Assembly: GCA_020846995.1 (NCBI GenBank)
Contig: JADLCV010000268.1
Coordinates: 1-35,901, forward strand
Reading direction: 5' to 3'
From: Paracoccaceae bacterium
GTDB taxonomy: Bacteria > Pseudomonadota > Alphaproteobacteria > Rhodobacterales > Rhodobacteraceae
DNA: 35,901 nucleotides
The notes below the pieces were generated by a model. It did not search any database. It worked only from the letters and a program-made list of their open reading frames with translations, and was not told where the DNA came from. Shown one piece after another: positions 1-9,802 of this stretch (positions within the stretch are counted from its first letter, which is position 1; every line of letters starts with the position of its first letter). Made by a program: the position numbers and the translations under genes.

Positions 1-596
1 ACGACGCCGGTGCCGAGACCCGTGACCGGGGTGGGAACAGACACGTCGTTGCGGGTGCCGTTTCCGAGCTGGCCCCAGTAGGACGAGCCCCAGCAGAACA
101 GCGCGCCGCCGAACGTCACCGCACAGCCGTGGTCCTTCCCGGCGGCGATCATCGCCACCCCGCGGTCAAGGCCCAGGACGGCGACCGGCGCCCCTTGGTC
201 GAAGGGATCGCCGGTGCCGAGCCGGCCTTGTCCATTCTCGCCCCAGGAGCGGGCCCCGCCGCTGGCGGTGAGCGTGCAGCGGTGCGCTCCCCCGGCGTCA
301 ACCGCGTGGGCACCCGGGTCGAGCAGGCTCGCGGTCGCGAGAACCGTCGCGGCGGCGCGGAACTCGACCGTCCCGGCCGGCGTGCCTTTGGCGGCGCCGA
401 CGGTGGCCGTCAGCGTGACCGGATCCCCGAGGGTCGAGGCGAAGGGCCTGACCGCGAGCTCCGTCTCGGTCGCGACCGGCTGCGCCGCCGCCCCGGCCGC
501 GAGCGCGGCGAGCGCGAGCGCCGCCACGGCCGCCCCGCCCCCCCGCCTCCGACACCGCCGCGCCTTCCGGTCCATCCTCGTTCCCGTCGCTCCCAT
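1..596 (-). CDS. Secreted RCC1-repeat protein with N-terminal Ig-like segment (partial, 3' end outside window)
   Basis: An open frame runs from ATG at 596 leftward off the window edge, about 198 codons. The start is preceded by a strong GGAGG ribosome site; a second in-frame ATG lies at 575. A positively charged start (KARRCRRR) and an alanine/leucine-rich stretch ending in AAGAAA look like a signal peptide. Residues about 42-95 read like a bacterial Ig-like repeat ([22 protein letters not shown]) that seems to stop early. From about residue 98 come RCC1-type repeats: [26 protein letters not shown], then [29 protein letters not shown]1 repeats build a beta-propeller, so a binding or surface role outside the cytoplasm is inferred. 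The partner is unknown. Oriented away from purL. Confidence 0.72.
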   Translation of the reverse strand, partial: MGATGTRMDRKARRCRRRGGGAAVAALALAALAAGAAAQPVATETELAVRPFASTLGDPVTLTATVGAAKGTPAGTVEFRAAATVLATASLLDPGAHAVDAGGAHRCTLTASGGARSWGENGQGRLGTGDPFDQGAPVAVLGLDRGVAMIAAGKDHGCAVTFGGALFCWGSSYWGQLGNGTRNDVSVPTPVTGLGTGV

Positions 597-954
597 GAAC
601 TCCTCCCGACCCGAAGCCCCCTGCCCCGGGGCGGGCCCCCGGGAGCGCGGCGATCCGCCTGCCCGCGCGCGCCGCGCCCTCCGTCCCGTCCGGGACCCGC
701 GACCAGGGCGGGCGCGCCGCCGGCCCGCGCCGCCGGCGCCTCCCACGGGGCGCCGGCCCGATCGGGCCGCCCCACCGGAACTGGATGATCTCCCATCGAA
801 TTATGTGTGGTGCGGGGCGGCGCGAGGATCCTCGCCTGCGGCACCTTGTCGCGGGAAGGACCGGGCCGCGCCCGGGCGCCGGCGGCCGCGGCGGGGCGCT
901 TTCCCCGGCCCCGGCCTTGCCCTAGAAGCCCACCGGGAACAGCGGGAGACGGCC
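597..954. other. Divergent intergenic region between the RCC1 gene and purL
   Basis: No gene seen in 358 bases. It holds a perfect 9-bp stem hairpin (732-740 with 749-757, 8-base loop) followed at once by the palindrome GGCCCGATCGGGCC at 755-768. A short AT-richer island at about 784-806 contains CATAAT on the minus strand (805-800), a possible -10 for the RCC1 gene but without a good -35. A possible purL promoter lies at 900-928. Confidence 0.4.
900..928 (+). promoter_or_regulatory. Possible purL promoter
   Basis: TTTCCC at 900-905, a 17-base spacer and TAGAAG at 923-928 stand 26 bases before the purL ATG. The -10 keeps the T, A, A, A positions of TATAAT; the -35 is poor. The CCCTAG around the -10 recurs in a similar place before bolA. 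Inference from spacing only. Confidence 0.3.
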
Positions 955-3123
<2,169 letters not shown>

Positions 3124-3142
3124 GGCCCCGGGGGCGCGATCC

Positions 3143-3171
3143 TTGCCGCCGCCGCCGGCCGGCCCTAGATA
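3143..3171 (+). promoter_or_regulatory. Possible bolA promoter
   Basis: TTGCCG at 3143-3148, a 17-base spacer and TAGATA at 3166-3171, 33 bases before the bolA start. This allows bolA-grxD to be transcribed apart from purL. The match is partial and the call rests on spacing and position. Confidence 0.35.
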
Positions 3172-3204
3172 GGGACGACGGGCGAGCGGCAGGCGGGGCA
3201 GGCG

Positions 3205-3447
3205 ATGGTGATGCGGGCGGAAGAGATCGAGCGCCTCCTGCGGGAGAGCTTTCCGCAGGCGCGGATCACCATCACCGACCTTGCCGGCGACGGCAACCAC
3301 TACGCCGCCGAGGTCATCGACCCGGGCTTCCGCGGCCTCAACCGCGTCGAGCAGCAGCGGGCCGTCTACGCGGCGCTGAAGGGCCGCATGGACGGGCCGG
3401 CGGGGGCGCTCCACGCGCTCGCGCTGACGACCAAGGCGCCCGGCTGA
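3205..3447 (+). CDS. bolA: BolA/IbaG-family protein
   Basis: 80-residue BolA-fold protein. Family members pair with monothiol CGFS glutaredoxins to hold a [2Fe-2S] cluster in iron sensing or cluster delivery; grxD is the next gene, which supports that pairing. Visible motifs: [36 protein letters not shown] and the C-terminal [11 protein letters not shown]. In E. coli BolA and many relatives the middle segment carries a His after the R/Q (RHRMIY or QQHQMV types); here that place is Gln (VEQQRAVY). The HALAL His is kept. ATG 3205 is used; ATG 3211 is also in frame and would drop only two residues. Confidence 0.9.
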   Translation: MVMRAEEIERLLRESFPQARITITDLAGDGNHYAAEVIDPGFRGLNRVEQQRAVYAALKGRMDGPAGALHALALTTKAPG

Positions 3448-3460
3448 TGCCCGCCGCCGG

Positions 3461-3476
3461 AGGGCCCGGTGGCCCT
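3461..3476 (+). other. Small hairpin between bolA and grxD
   Basis: AGGGCC (3461-3466), loop CGGT, GGCCCT (3471-3476), 13 bases after the bolA stop, with no T-run. It may be a weak attenuator or a chance GC pairing. Confidence 0.25.
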
Positions 3477-3592
3477 TGCGGTCGGCGGCGCGGGGGGCGA
3501 GGATGGGGCCCGGGACGAGGGGCACGAGCGGCCCCCGGGCGGGCGCCCCCGCGCCTGTCCGACAGGATCTTGAAACCAGGAGGCATGGAGCG

Positions 3593-3955
3593 ATGAGCGA
3601 CGTTCGGGCGCGCATCCGCCGGCAGGTCGATGACCACGACGTGGTGCTCTTCATGAAGGGCACGAAGATGATGCCCCAGTGCGGATTCTCGAGCCGGGTG
3701 GCCGGGGTCCTCAACTTCATCGGCGTCGACTTCGTCGACGTCAACGTCCTTGCCGATGACGAGATCCGTCAGGGGATCAAGGAGTTCTCGGACTGGCCGA
3801 CGATCCCGCAGCTCTACGTCAAGGGCGAGTTCGTGGGCGGCTGCGACATCGTCACCGAGATGACGCTGTCGGGCGAGCTGGACCAGCTCTTCGTGGCCAA
3901 GGGCATCGCCTTCGACAAGACCGCGGCCGACAAGATCCGCGAGGCGAACGCCTGA
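3593..3955 (+). CDS. grxD: Monothiol CGFS glutaredoxin (Grx4/GrxD type)
   Basis: 120 residues, typical for single-domain monothiol glutaredoxins. Such proteins bind a [2Fe-2S] cluster with glutathione and pass it to apo-proteins or BolA partners. The sequence has [20 protein letters not shown] with the active Cys at residue 30, [20 protein letters not shown] (the cis-Pro and glutathione-binding region), and ends about 20 residues later. A perfect AGGAGG at 3578-3583 is nine bases before ATG 3593. A second ATG at 3585 in another frame would give only three codons ending in ATGA over the grxD start and sits too close to the ribosome site. Lies directly after bolA. Confidence 0.96.
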   Translation: MSDVRARIRRQVDDHDVVLFMKGTKMMPQCGFSSRVAGVLNFIGVDFVDVNVLADDEIRQGIKEFSDWPTIPQLYVKGEFVGGCDIVTEMTLSGELDQLFVAKGIAFDKTAADKIREANA

Positions 3956-3988
3956 GGAGCGGGCGGGCCCGGCCCGGCCGCAGCCAAG

Positions 3989-4006
3989 ATCCTTCGTACG
4001 AAGGAT
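3989..4006 (+). terminator. Perfect 18-bp palindrome followed by TTTT, probable grxD terminator
   Basis: ATCCTTCGTACGAAGGAT is fully self-complementary and is followed by a short T-run, 33 bases after the grxD stop. It can fold as a stem with a CGTACG or GTAC tip and act as a factor-independent terminator. Because it is a perfect DNA palindrome it could also be a protein-binding site. A run of 11 C follows at 4012-4022. Confidence 0.5.
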
Positions 4007-4140
4007 TTTGGCCCCCCCCCCCGGCGGCGGCAGGCGAGCGACGGTGCGCCGCGAGGCGGCGCCGGCGGCGGGCCGGCCGCCGGATGGACCATGTCAGGCC
4101 GTGCATGGTTCGGGCAAGGGGGGGCCCGATCGGGGCCGAA
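4007..4140. other. Gene-free stretch with C11 homopolymer upstream of the nsrR promoter
   Basis: Together with the flanking sites this makes up the 308-base gap between grxD and the regulator. It starts with C11 (4012-4022) and GC-rich sequence, then becomes less GC-rich from about 4080, as expected close to a promoter. No open frame here looks like a gene. Confidence 0.35.
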
Positions 4141-4170
4141 TTGACTCCGGGGAAATTGATCCATGTCATA
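4141..4170 (+). promoter_or_regulatory. Probable promoter of the NsrR-like gene
   Basis: TTGACT at 4141-4146 is a 5/6 match to the -35 consensus. GTCATA follows at 4165-4170 with an 18-base spacer (TGTCAT with 17). The stretch is clearly more AT-rich than its surroundings. The start site would be near 4177, leaving a leader of about 85 bases that holds the inverted repeat at 4197-4208. Confidence 0.5.
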
Positions 4171-4196
4171 CACCGGTTTGTCGGGTTCGGGCAGAA

Positions 4197-4208
4197 TGAC
4201 TTATGTCA
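4197..4208 (+). promoter_or_regulatory. TGAC-N4-GTCA inverted repeat, possible operator
   Basis: TGACTTATGTCA lies downstream of the probable start site, a repressing position. The spacing (4+4+4) resembles Crp/Fnr-family boxes of the TTGAC-N4-GTCAA kind more than the longer NsrR consensus. It may bind an Fnr/Nnr-type regulator or be an autoregulatory site. Confidence 0.35.
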
Positions 4209-4263
4209 AGCGCGGCCGGCGGGGTGGGGCCTCGCCGGGGCGGACGGACGGGAGGATGCAGAC

Positions 4264-4731
4264 ATGCGGCTGACGATGCGGACGAACCTTGCCATGCGCA
4301 CGCTCATGGCCTGTGCCGCCAACCCCGGGCGGATGCTGACCAAGGGCGACATCGCGCGGGCCTGCAACGCCTCCGAGCACCATGTCGCCCAGGTCGTGCA
4401 CGCGCTCGGGCAGGCAGGCTTCGTCAGCCCCCGGCGCGGCCGCGGCGGCGGGCTGCGGCTGGCCCGCACGCCCGAGGCGATTCGCGTCGGCGACGTCGTC
4501 CGCCACTTCGAATCGCCCGTGCCCTTCGCGGAGTGCTTTGCCGGCGATGCCAACACCTGCCCGCTGACCGCCGCCTGCCGGCTGCGCGATGCCTTCGCCG
4601 CCGCCCTCGATGCCTTCTACACCGCGCTCGACCGGGTGACGCTCCTTGACCTCGTCGGCGGCAACGTGGTCCTCGGCCGCCTGCTCGCGGTCGGGCCGAC
4701 GCGGGCACCGGCCTGCGTCCGCGCCGCCTGA
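4264..4731 (+). CDS. nsrR: Rrf2-family regulator of the NsrR type, probable nitric oxide sensor
   Basis: 155 residues, usual for Rrf2. The N-terminal winged helix-turn-helix (MRLTMRTNLAMRTLMACA, TKGDIARACNASEHHVAQVVHALGQAGFV, wing RGRGGGLRLAR) binds DNA. Three cysteines, 91, 99 and 105 (ECFAGDANTC, PLTAACRL), have the C-x7-C-x5-C layout of NsrR, where they hold an Fe-S cluster that reacts with NO and releases repression. IscR has a different spacing. GGAGG at 4251-4255 is eight bases before ATG 4264; the frame is open further upstream but passes through the promoter. No NO-detoxifying gene is adjacent, so the targets are elsewhere or only inferred. Neighbour grxD also handles Fe-S clusters. 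Confidence 0.88.
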   Translation: MRLTMRTNLAMRTLMACAANPGRMLTKGDIARACNASEHHVAQVVHALGQAGFVSPRRGRGGGLRLARTPEAIRVGDVVRHFESPVPFAECFAGDANTCPLTAACRLRDAFAAALDAFYTALDRVTLLDLVGGNVVLGRLLAVGPTRAPACVRAA

Positions 4732-5098
4732 GCGGCCGGGCGGCGACCGCGCCGCCCTGTCGGCGGGCGCCGGCGCCGGCCGGAGATTCGCCGCAAATGC
4801 CCATCAAGCCTGTGCGATCCGGGCCCGCCGGCCTTCCGGCGGGCCATGAAAGGCGGCAGAAGCCGCCCCGCAGGGCGCGCAGGGGAGCAGGCGATGGCGA
4901 GCGTGACGGACGAAGCGGCAGGGCGCTGGCCGGAGGCCGCGGACGCCACAGCGGGGATGCCGGCGGCGGCCTCCGCCGGGCGCGGGTGCCGCGCCCCGCC
5001 GCCGGCAGGGCGGGATTCCGCGGCGGCCGTCCTCCCCCCGGGGCCGGGAGCGCCCTTCGGCGCCCGGGCGGCGGTCTGACCCCGGGGCCCGGGGCGGA
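4732..5098. other. Convergent intergenic region between nsrR and ndk, with tandem hairpins
   Basis: 367 bases without a convincing protein gene. Two hairpins stand in series: a perfect 10-bp stem with CCTT loop (4822-4845) and GGCGGC-AGAA-GCCGCC (4852-4867). A 61-codon frame from ATG 4894 with GGGGAG before it is low in complexity and I do not call it. The hairpins could be the nsrR terminator or part of a small RNA. Confidence 0.4.
4822..4845 (+). terminator. Strong hairpin downstream of nsrR
   Basis: GGCCCGCCGG, loop CCTT, CCGGCGGGCC: a perfect 10-bp stem, 90 bases after the nsrR stop. No T-run follows, so factor-independent termination is uncertain. A second, smaller hairpin follows at 4852-4867. 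Confidence 0.4.
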
Positions 5099-5521
5099 TC
5101 AGCCGACCAGTTCGAGGCCCGAGAAGAAGAAGGCGATCTCGTCCGCCGCCGTCTCGGGCCCGTCCGAGCCGTGGACCGAGTTCTCGCCGACCGACAGCGC
5201 GAAATCCTTGCGGATGGTGCCGGGGGCGGCGTTCGCGGGGTTGGTCGCGCCCATCACGTCGCGGTTCTTCGCGATCGCACCCTCGCCCTCCAGCACCTGC
5301 ACGACGACCGGGGCCGATGCCATGAAGGCGGTGAGTTCGGCAAAGAACGGCCGCGCCCGGTGTACGCCGTAGAACGTCTGCGCCTGCCCGAGGGTCAGCC
5401 AGACGCGCTTCTGGGCGATGATCCGCAGCCCCGCCTCCTCGAAGCGGGCATTGATGCGGCCGGTGAGGTTGCGCCGCGTGGCGTCGGGCTTGATGATCGA
5501 GAGCGTGCGCTCGATGGCCAT
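5099..5521 (-). CDS. ndk: Nucleoside diphosphate kinase
   Basis: 140 residues, the canonical length. It moves the gamma-phosphate from ATP to nucleoside diphosphates through a phosphohistidine. The sequence starts [18 protein letters not shown] and contains NVMGATNP-like [22 protein letters not shown] and the active-site NSVHGSD with His117, ending with a typical EIAFFF segment. ATG 5521 follows ACGGAG and the family N-terminus begins exactly here; the frame stays open upstream without similarity. Divergent from the ABC-F gene, 127 bases apart. Confidence 0.98.
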   Translation of the reverse strand: MAIERTLSIIKPDATRRNLTGRINARFEEAGLRIIAQKRVWLTLGQAQTFYGVHRARPFFAELTAFMASAPVVVQVLEGEGAIAKNRDVMGATNPANAAPGTIRKDFALSVGENSVHGSDGPETAADEIAFFFSGLELVG

Positions 5522-5648
5522 GGAGGGGCTCCGTTGGTGGAAAGGGGCGCGGGGCCCGTCCCGGGCCGCCCGCCCCCGCGATTGCCGGGCCCTGCTAGCA
5601 TGGCCCCCGCGGCTTGAAAAGCGGCCCCGCCTGGGGCAGGGAACGGCC

Positions 5649-7517
5649 ATGCTGCGCATCGACGACCTCGGCTATTCGGTGGCGGGGACCGCGCTCTTCG
5701 AGCGGGCCTCGGCGACCATCCCGAGCGGCCACAAGGTCGGGCTCGTCGGCCGCAACGGAAGCGGCAAGACGACGCTCTTCCGGCTCATCCGCGGCGAGCT
5801 CGTGCCCGAGGCCGGCACCATCACCCTGCCGCCCAGGGCCCGCATCGGCGGGGTCGAGCAGGAGGCGCCGGCCAGCGCCGCGACGATCCTTGCGACCGTG
5901 ATCGCGGCCGACGGCGAGCGCGCGGCGCTGGTGGCCGAGGCCGCGACCGCGACCGAGCCCCACCGCATCGCCGACATCCAGACCCGCCTTGCCGACATCG
6001 GCGCCTGGTCGGCCGAGGGGCGGGCGAGCGCCATCCTCCGCGGCCTCGGCTTCGCCGAGGGCGACCTCGTTCGGCCCTGCGCCGACTTCTCGGGCGGCTG
6101 GCGGATGCGGATCGCGCTCGCGGGGATCCTTTTCGCCGCCCCCGACCTCCTCCTCCTCGACGAGCCGACGAACTACCTCGACCTCGAGGGGGCGCTCTGG
6201 CTCGAGGGCTACCTCGCCCGCTATCCCCACACCGTCATCCTCATCAGCCACGACCGCGGGCTTCTCAACCGGGCCGTGGGCGCGATCCTGCACCTCGAGG
6301 ACCGGACGCTCACGCTCTACGGCGGCGGCTACGACGTCTTTGCAGCGACGCGGGCGGCGCGGCTGGCCGTGCAGGCGGCCGAGGCGCGCAAGCAGGAGGC
6401 GCGGCGGGCCCACATGCAGGCCTTCGTCGACCGCTTCCGCTACAAGGCTTCCAAGGCCCGCCAGGCGCAGAGCCGGCTCAAGGCGCTCGAGCGCATGGTG
6501 CCGGTCACCGCGCCCGAGGAGGCGGGCGCGGTCGCCTTCGCCTTTCCCCCGCCCGAGCCCCTGGCGCCGCCGATCGTCGCCATGGAGGGCGTCGCCGCGG
6601 GCTACGACGGCCGGGCGGTCCTGCGCCGCCTCGATCTCCGCATCGACGAGGACGACCGCATCGCGCTCCTCGGTCGCAACGGCGAGGGCAAGTCGACGCT
6701 CGCCCGCCTGATCGCCGGGAGGCTCGCGCCGATGGCGGGGCGGATCGTGCGGCCGCCGCGGCTGCGGGTGGGCTACTTCGCCCAGCACCAGGTCGACGAA
6801 CTCGCGCTCGACGAAAGCCCCCTCGACCATGTCCGGCGGCTCCGTCCCGAGGAGGCGCCGGCGCGCCTTCGGGCGCGGCTCGCGGGCTTCGGCCTGCTCG
6901 CCGAGCAGGCCGAGACGGCGGTGGCGCGGCTCTCGGGCGGGCAGAAGTCGCGCCTGGCGCTCCTTGTCGCGACGATCGACGCCCCCCACCTCCTCATCCT
7001 CGACGAGCCCACGAACCACCTTGACATCGAGAGCCGCGAGGGCCTCGTCGAGGCCCTGACCGGGTATCCCGGCGCGGTCGTGATCGTCAGCCACGACATG
7101 CACCTCCTGTCGCTCGTCGCCGATCGCCTGTGGCTGGTGAAGGGCGGCAGCGTGCGCCCCTACGGGGGCGATCTCGAGGGCTACCGGGCCGGGCTTCTGG
7201 CCGGCGAGCCCGCGCCGGCTGCCGCGGCGCGCGCGGCCCCGGCGCCGGCGCCGACCACCCGCCCCGCCCGGGGCGGGCGCGAGGCGCTCGCCCCCCTCCG
7301 GGCCGAGGTCCGCCGCTGCGAGACGGCGATCGAGCGGCTGGGCGCGATCCGCGACGAGGCGGCCCGGTGCCTCGCCGACCCCGACCTCTACGCCGCCGGC
7401 CGGGCCGAGGAGGTGCTCGGCTGGCAGCGCCGCTACGCCGAGGTCACCTCCGGCCTCGCCCGCGCCGAGGCGGCCTGGCTCGCGGCCCAGGAACGGCTCG
7501 AGGCGGCGGGCGGCTGA
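5649..7517 (+). CDS. ABC-F family ATPase (YheS/Uup-like)
   Basis: 622 residues, soluble, with two ABC domains and no membrane segments. ABC-F proteins act at the ribosome (translation factors) rather than in transport. Domain 1 has Walker [10 protein letters not shown] (about residues 36-44), signature [12 protein letters not shown] and Walker [14 protein letters not shown] charged linker (about 235-290) resembles the P-site tRNA interaction motif. Domain 2 has [21 protein letters not shown] and [11 protein letters not shown]. An Ala/Pro-rich hinge leads to a C-terminal coiled coil (about 545-622, ending [14 protein letters not shown]), which resembles E. coli YheS. ATG 5649 fits the family start [11 protein letters not shown]. 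No antibiotic-resistance role can be inferred. Confidence 0.92.
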   Translation: MLRIDDLGYSVAGTALFERASATIPSGHKVGLVGRNGSGKTTLFRLIRGELVPEAGTITLPPRARIGGVEQEAPASAATILATVIAADGERAALVAEAATATEPHRIADIQTRLADIGAWSAEGRASAILRGLGFAEGDLVRPCADFSGGWRMRIALAGILFAAPDLLLLDEPTNYLDLEGALWLEGYLARYPHTVILISHDRGLLNRAVGAILHLEDRTLTLYGGGYDVFAATRAARLAVQAAEARKQEARRAHMQAFVDRFRYKASKARQAQSRLKALERMVPVTAPEEAGAVAFAFPPPEPLAPPIVAMEGVAAGYDGRAVLRRLDLRIDEDDRIALLGRNGEGKSTLARLIAGRLAPMAGRIVRPPRLRVGYFAQHQVDELALDESPLDHVRRLRPEEAPARLRARLAGFGLLAEQAETAVARLSGGQKSRLALLVATIDAPHLLILDEPTNHLDIESREGLVEALTGYPGAVVIVSHDMHLLSLVADRLWLVKGGSVRPYGGDLEGYRAGLLAGEPAPAAAARAAPAPAPTTRPARGGREALAPLRAEVRRCETAIERLGAIRDEAARCLADPDLYAAGRAEEVLGWQRRYAEVTSGLARAEAAWLAAQERLEAAGG

Positions 7518-7543
7518 ACCGGCGCCCCGGGACGCGCGCGCCC

Positions 7544-7563
7544 GGCGGCCGGCGCCGGCCGCC
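7544..7563. terminator. Palindrome between convergent genes, probable bidirectional terminator
   Basis: A perfect 20-bp self-complementary sequence beginning GGCGGCCGGC fills most of the 46-base gap between the ABC-F stop and the stop of the minus-strand dehydrogenase. It forms the same stem in transcripts from either side. There is no T-run. Confidence 0.45.
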
Positions 7564-8958
7564 TCAGCCCGGGCCGAGCACGCGGCCGGGGTTGAGGATG
7601 CCCGCGGGGTCGAGCGTCGCCTTCAGCCGGCGCATCAGCGCGAGTTCCGCATCCGTTCGGCTGAGGCCGAGCCAGGGGCGCTTGATGACGCCGATGCCGT
7701 GCTCGGCCGAGATCGAGCCGCCGTGGCCGGCGACGACGGCATAGACCGCATCCTCGATCGCGACCTCCGAAAGGCCGTCGGCGGGGTCGATGGCGACGAC
7801 GACGTGCAGGTTGCTGTCGGCGATGTGGCCGAACATCACCGTCAACGACCGCGGCCAGCGGGCGCGCGCGAGGGCGCGGAGATCCTCGACCGCCGCCGCC
7901 ATGGCGACGCGTGGCACGCCGAGATCGAAGTTGATGATCGGCAGGCCCAGCCGCGAATACTCGTAGACGCTCTCGCGCCAGGCCCAGAGGCGGGCGCGCT
8001 CGGCCTCGGAATGCGCGATCACGGCGTCGGCGAGGTGACCCTCTTCCATCAGCGCCCCGAGGGCGTCGGCGAAGGCGTCCGCGGGGTCGGCCGCGGCCCC
8101 CATGGCGACCTCGACGAGGACCGCGGCCGCCGGCGTCGGATCGAAGACCCGGGCGCGGACGATGCGGTCGCGGGCGACCTCGAGGAACTCGTGCCACATC
8201 GCCTCGAAGACGATGAGGCCGGGGCCGAAGCGGGCGGTGAGGCCGGCGAGGAGGGCGAGCGCGCCCCCGGTGCCCGCGACCGCGCAGAGCGCCGTCTGAA
8301 CCGCCTGCGGCCGGGGATGGAGGGCGAGGACGACGCGGGTGATGACGCCGAGCGTGCCCTCGGAGCCGATGTGGAGCTGCGTCCAGTCGTAGCCGGCGTT
8401 GTTCTTCATCATCTTGTTGAGGCGCGTGAGGACGGTGCCGTCGGCCAGCACGACCTCGAGGCCGAGGACGTTGCGGCGCGCCATGCCGTAGCGGAGGACC
8501 TGGTTGCCGCCGGCGTTGGTCGCGACGTTGCCGCCGATCGTGCACGAGCCGCGGGCGCCGAGGTCGATGCCGCAGAGAAGCCCGGCCGCCTCGGCCGCGG
8601 CCTGGACCTCGGCGAGCGGGGTGCCCGCCCGCGCGGTCAGGGTCGCCGAGGTCGTGTCGACCTCCTCCACTCCCTTGAGCCGCTCGAGCGAGAGCGCGAT
8701 CTCGCCCGGCCGGGGATGGGCGCCGCCGGCGAGCCCGGTGAGCCCGCCCTGGACGACGACGGCCTGGCCCGCGCCGTGGCAGAGGCGCAGGACGGCCGCG
8801 ACCTCGGCCGTCGTCTCGGGCATGGCGACGGCGAGCGGCGGCTGCGGGGCGCCGCCGGCCGCGTCGGCGGCGTTGCGGGCCGGGATGGCGGCGCCGGTGG
8901 CGAACCGCCGCGGGCCCAGAAGCGCGGCAAGCCGGGCGAGGAGGTCGTCGGCGGGCAT
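7564..8958 (-). CDS. FAD-linked 2-hydroxyacid dehydrogenase (D-lactate / glycolate oxidase GlcD-like, VAO family)
   Basis: 464 residues. The N-terminal PCMH-type FAD domain shows QAVVVQGGLTGLAGGAHP, the flavin-binding loop ARGSCTIGGNVATNAGGNQVLRYG and GSEGTLGVITRVVLALHP. The C-terminal FAD-oxidase domain has FGHIADSNLHVVV and SAEHGIGVIKRPWL, with the conserved histidines of D-lactate and D-2-hydroxyglutarate dehydrogenases, and ends RLKATLDPAGILNPGRVL. It should oxidise a D-2-hydroxyacid and pass electrons to the respiratory chain; the substrate cannot be fixed from sequence. No signal peptide. ATG 8958 has GAGGATCC just before it. Upstream (9002-9011) lies a run of ten C on the plus strand. 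Confidence 0.9.
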   Translation of the reverse strand: MPADDLLARLAALLGPRRFATGAAIPARNAADAAGGAPQPPLAVAMPETTAEVAAVLRLCHGAGQAVVVQGGLTGLAGGAHPRPGEIALSLERLKGVEEVDTTSATLTARAGTPLAEVQAAAEAAGLLCGIDLGARGSCTIGGNVATNAGGNQVLRYGMARRNVLGLEVVLADGTVLTRLNKMMKNNAGYDWTQLHIGSEGTLGVITRVVLALHPRPQAVQTALCAVAGTGGALALLAGLTARFGPGLIVFEAMWHEFLEVARDRIVRARVFDPTPAAAVLVEVAMGAAADPADAFADALGALMEEGHLADAVIAHSEAERARLWAWRESVYEYSRLGLPIINFDLGVPRVAMAAAVEDLRALARARWPRSLTVMFGHIADSNLHVVVAIDPADGLSEVAIEDAVYAVVAGHGGSISAEHGIGVIKRPWLGLSRTDAELALMRRLKATLDPAGILNPGRVLGPG

Positions 8959-9119
8959 GGAGGATCCTCGGGGAGAGACAGGGGAGAGGGGCGCCGGCGG
9001 GCCCCCCCCCCGTGCCGGCCGTGTCGGGCCCCGGGGCCGGGGATCGGTCTGCCGGGCGCGGCGGCGCCGGGGCCGGGCCCGCGGGCGGGGGGCGGCCCCG
9101 GGGCCTTGCGGCGGCGGCG

Positions 9120-9683
9120 TCAGTGGAAGGGCAGGCCGGGTGAGGTGAACATGATGCGGTAGCTGCCCTCGGCCCCGCGCTTGCCGGCGACCACGACCCA
9201 GATCGTGTCACCCGCCGTCACCGGCACGTAGATCCGGCTCGTGCGGTGGAACCAGGGGTTGGTGCGGTCGAAATCGTCGTTCAGCCGCAGCCGCGTCAGG
9301 GAGGAGAGCGTGGCGCCCTTGTAGGCCGCGAGCACGGTGTCGAATTGCGAGCCGTGGGTGTCGACGGCCATCATGCCCGTGGCGGCCGGCACGACGCAGA
9401 ACCACACCGTCGTCGTGTCCAGTAGCGAGCGGTGGCGGGGTTCGCCGGACTGGCGCGTCGCGTCCTCGTTCGAGCTCGCGCCGGCGACGCGCGCCCCTGC
9501 CGGCAGGGGCACGAAGAGCGCCGCGGCGAAGTTGTCGTTGCTCGGGACCTCGGCCGACAGGACCGTCACGGCGCCCCCGTCCCCGTCCGCTGCGGCCACC
9601 GCGCTCCCGGCCACGGCAAGGCCGCAGGCAAGGCCGGCCAGCGCGCCGATGCGCGCCAGGCGGTTCAGCACCCCGAGTTCCAT
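9120..9683 (-). CDS. Secreted protein with a PPC-like beta-sandwich domain, function unknown
   Basis: 187 residues from ATG 9683. Residues 1-33 form a signal peptide (LARIGALAGLACGLAVAGSAVAAA). The rest matches the pattern of bacterial pre-peptidase C-terminal-like domains: NDNFAAA near residue 50, SGEPRHRS, TTVWFCVVPAATGMMAVDTHGSQFDTVLAAYKG, RLRLNDD, then VPVTAGDTIWVVVAGKRGAEGSYRIMF at the end. Such domains normally hang on secreted enzymes; here the domain stands alone. An exported binding or structural role is inferred. The frame is open up to 9779, but a promoter lies in that part, and GAGGT precedes ATG 9683. Confidence 0.75.
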   Translation of the reverse strand: MELGVLNRLARIGALAGLACGLAVAGSAVAAADGDGGAVTVLSAEVPSNDNFAAALFVPLPAGARVAGASSNEDATRQSGEPRHRSLLDTTTVWFCVVPAATGMMAVDTHGSQFDTVLAAYKGATLSSLTRLRLNDDFDRTNPWFHRTSRIYVPVTAGDTIWVVVAGKRGAEGSYRIMFTSPGLPFH

Positions 9684-9750
9684 GTCACACCTCGTTACTG
9701 CACCCCCGGGACCGGCATGGCCGAAGGCCATCCGCCGGGCGTGACTGCCC

Positions 9751-9779
9751 CAGTCTGCGCCTCGCCCGCCCGCTGTCAA
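9751..9779 (-). promoter_or_regulatory. Probable promoter of the PPC-like protein gene
   Basis: On the minus strand TTGACA (9779-9774) is a perfect -35, followed after 17 bases by AGACTG (9756-9751). The leader of about 60 bases contains a small hairpin, ATGGCC-GAA-GGCCAT (9717-9731). Confidence 0.5.
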
Positions 9780-9783
9780 CGGG

Positions 9784-9802
9784 GACGGGGCCTTGCCCCG
9801 TC
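9784..9802 (-). terminator. Strong hairpin, possible terminator of the dehydratase transcript
   Basis: 8-bp perfect stem with a 3-base loop, about 210 bases beyond the dehydratase stop and just upstream of the next promoter on the same strand. No T-run. Confidence 0.3.

Noticed and set aside
3585..3596. Three-codon upstream frame overlapping the grxD start by ATGA
   Set aside because: Its ATG is one base from the AGGAGG, too close for initiation, and the downstream ATG has ideal spacing.
4894..5079. 61-codon frame with GGGGAG before ATG between nsrR and ndk
   Set aside because: Product is Ala/Gly/Pro-rich with no motif and runs through hairpin-rich sequence; chance open frames of this size are common at this GC.
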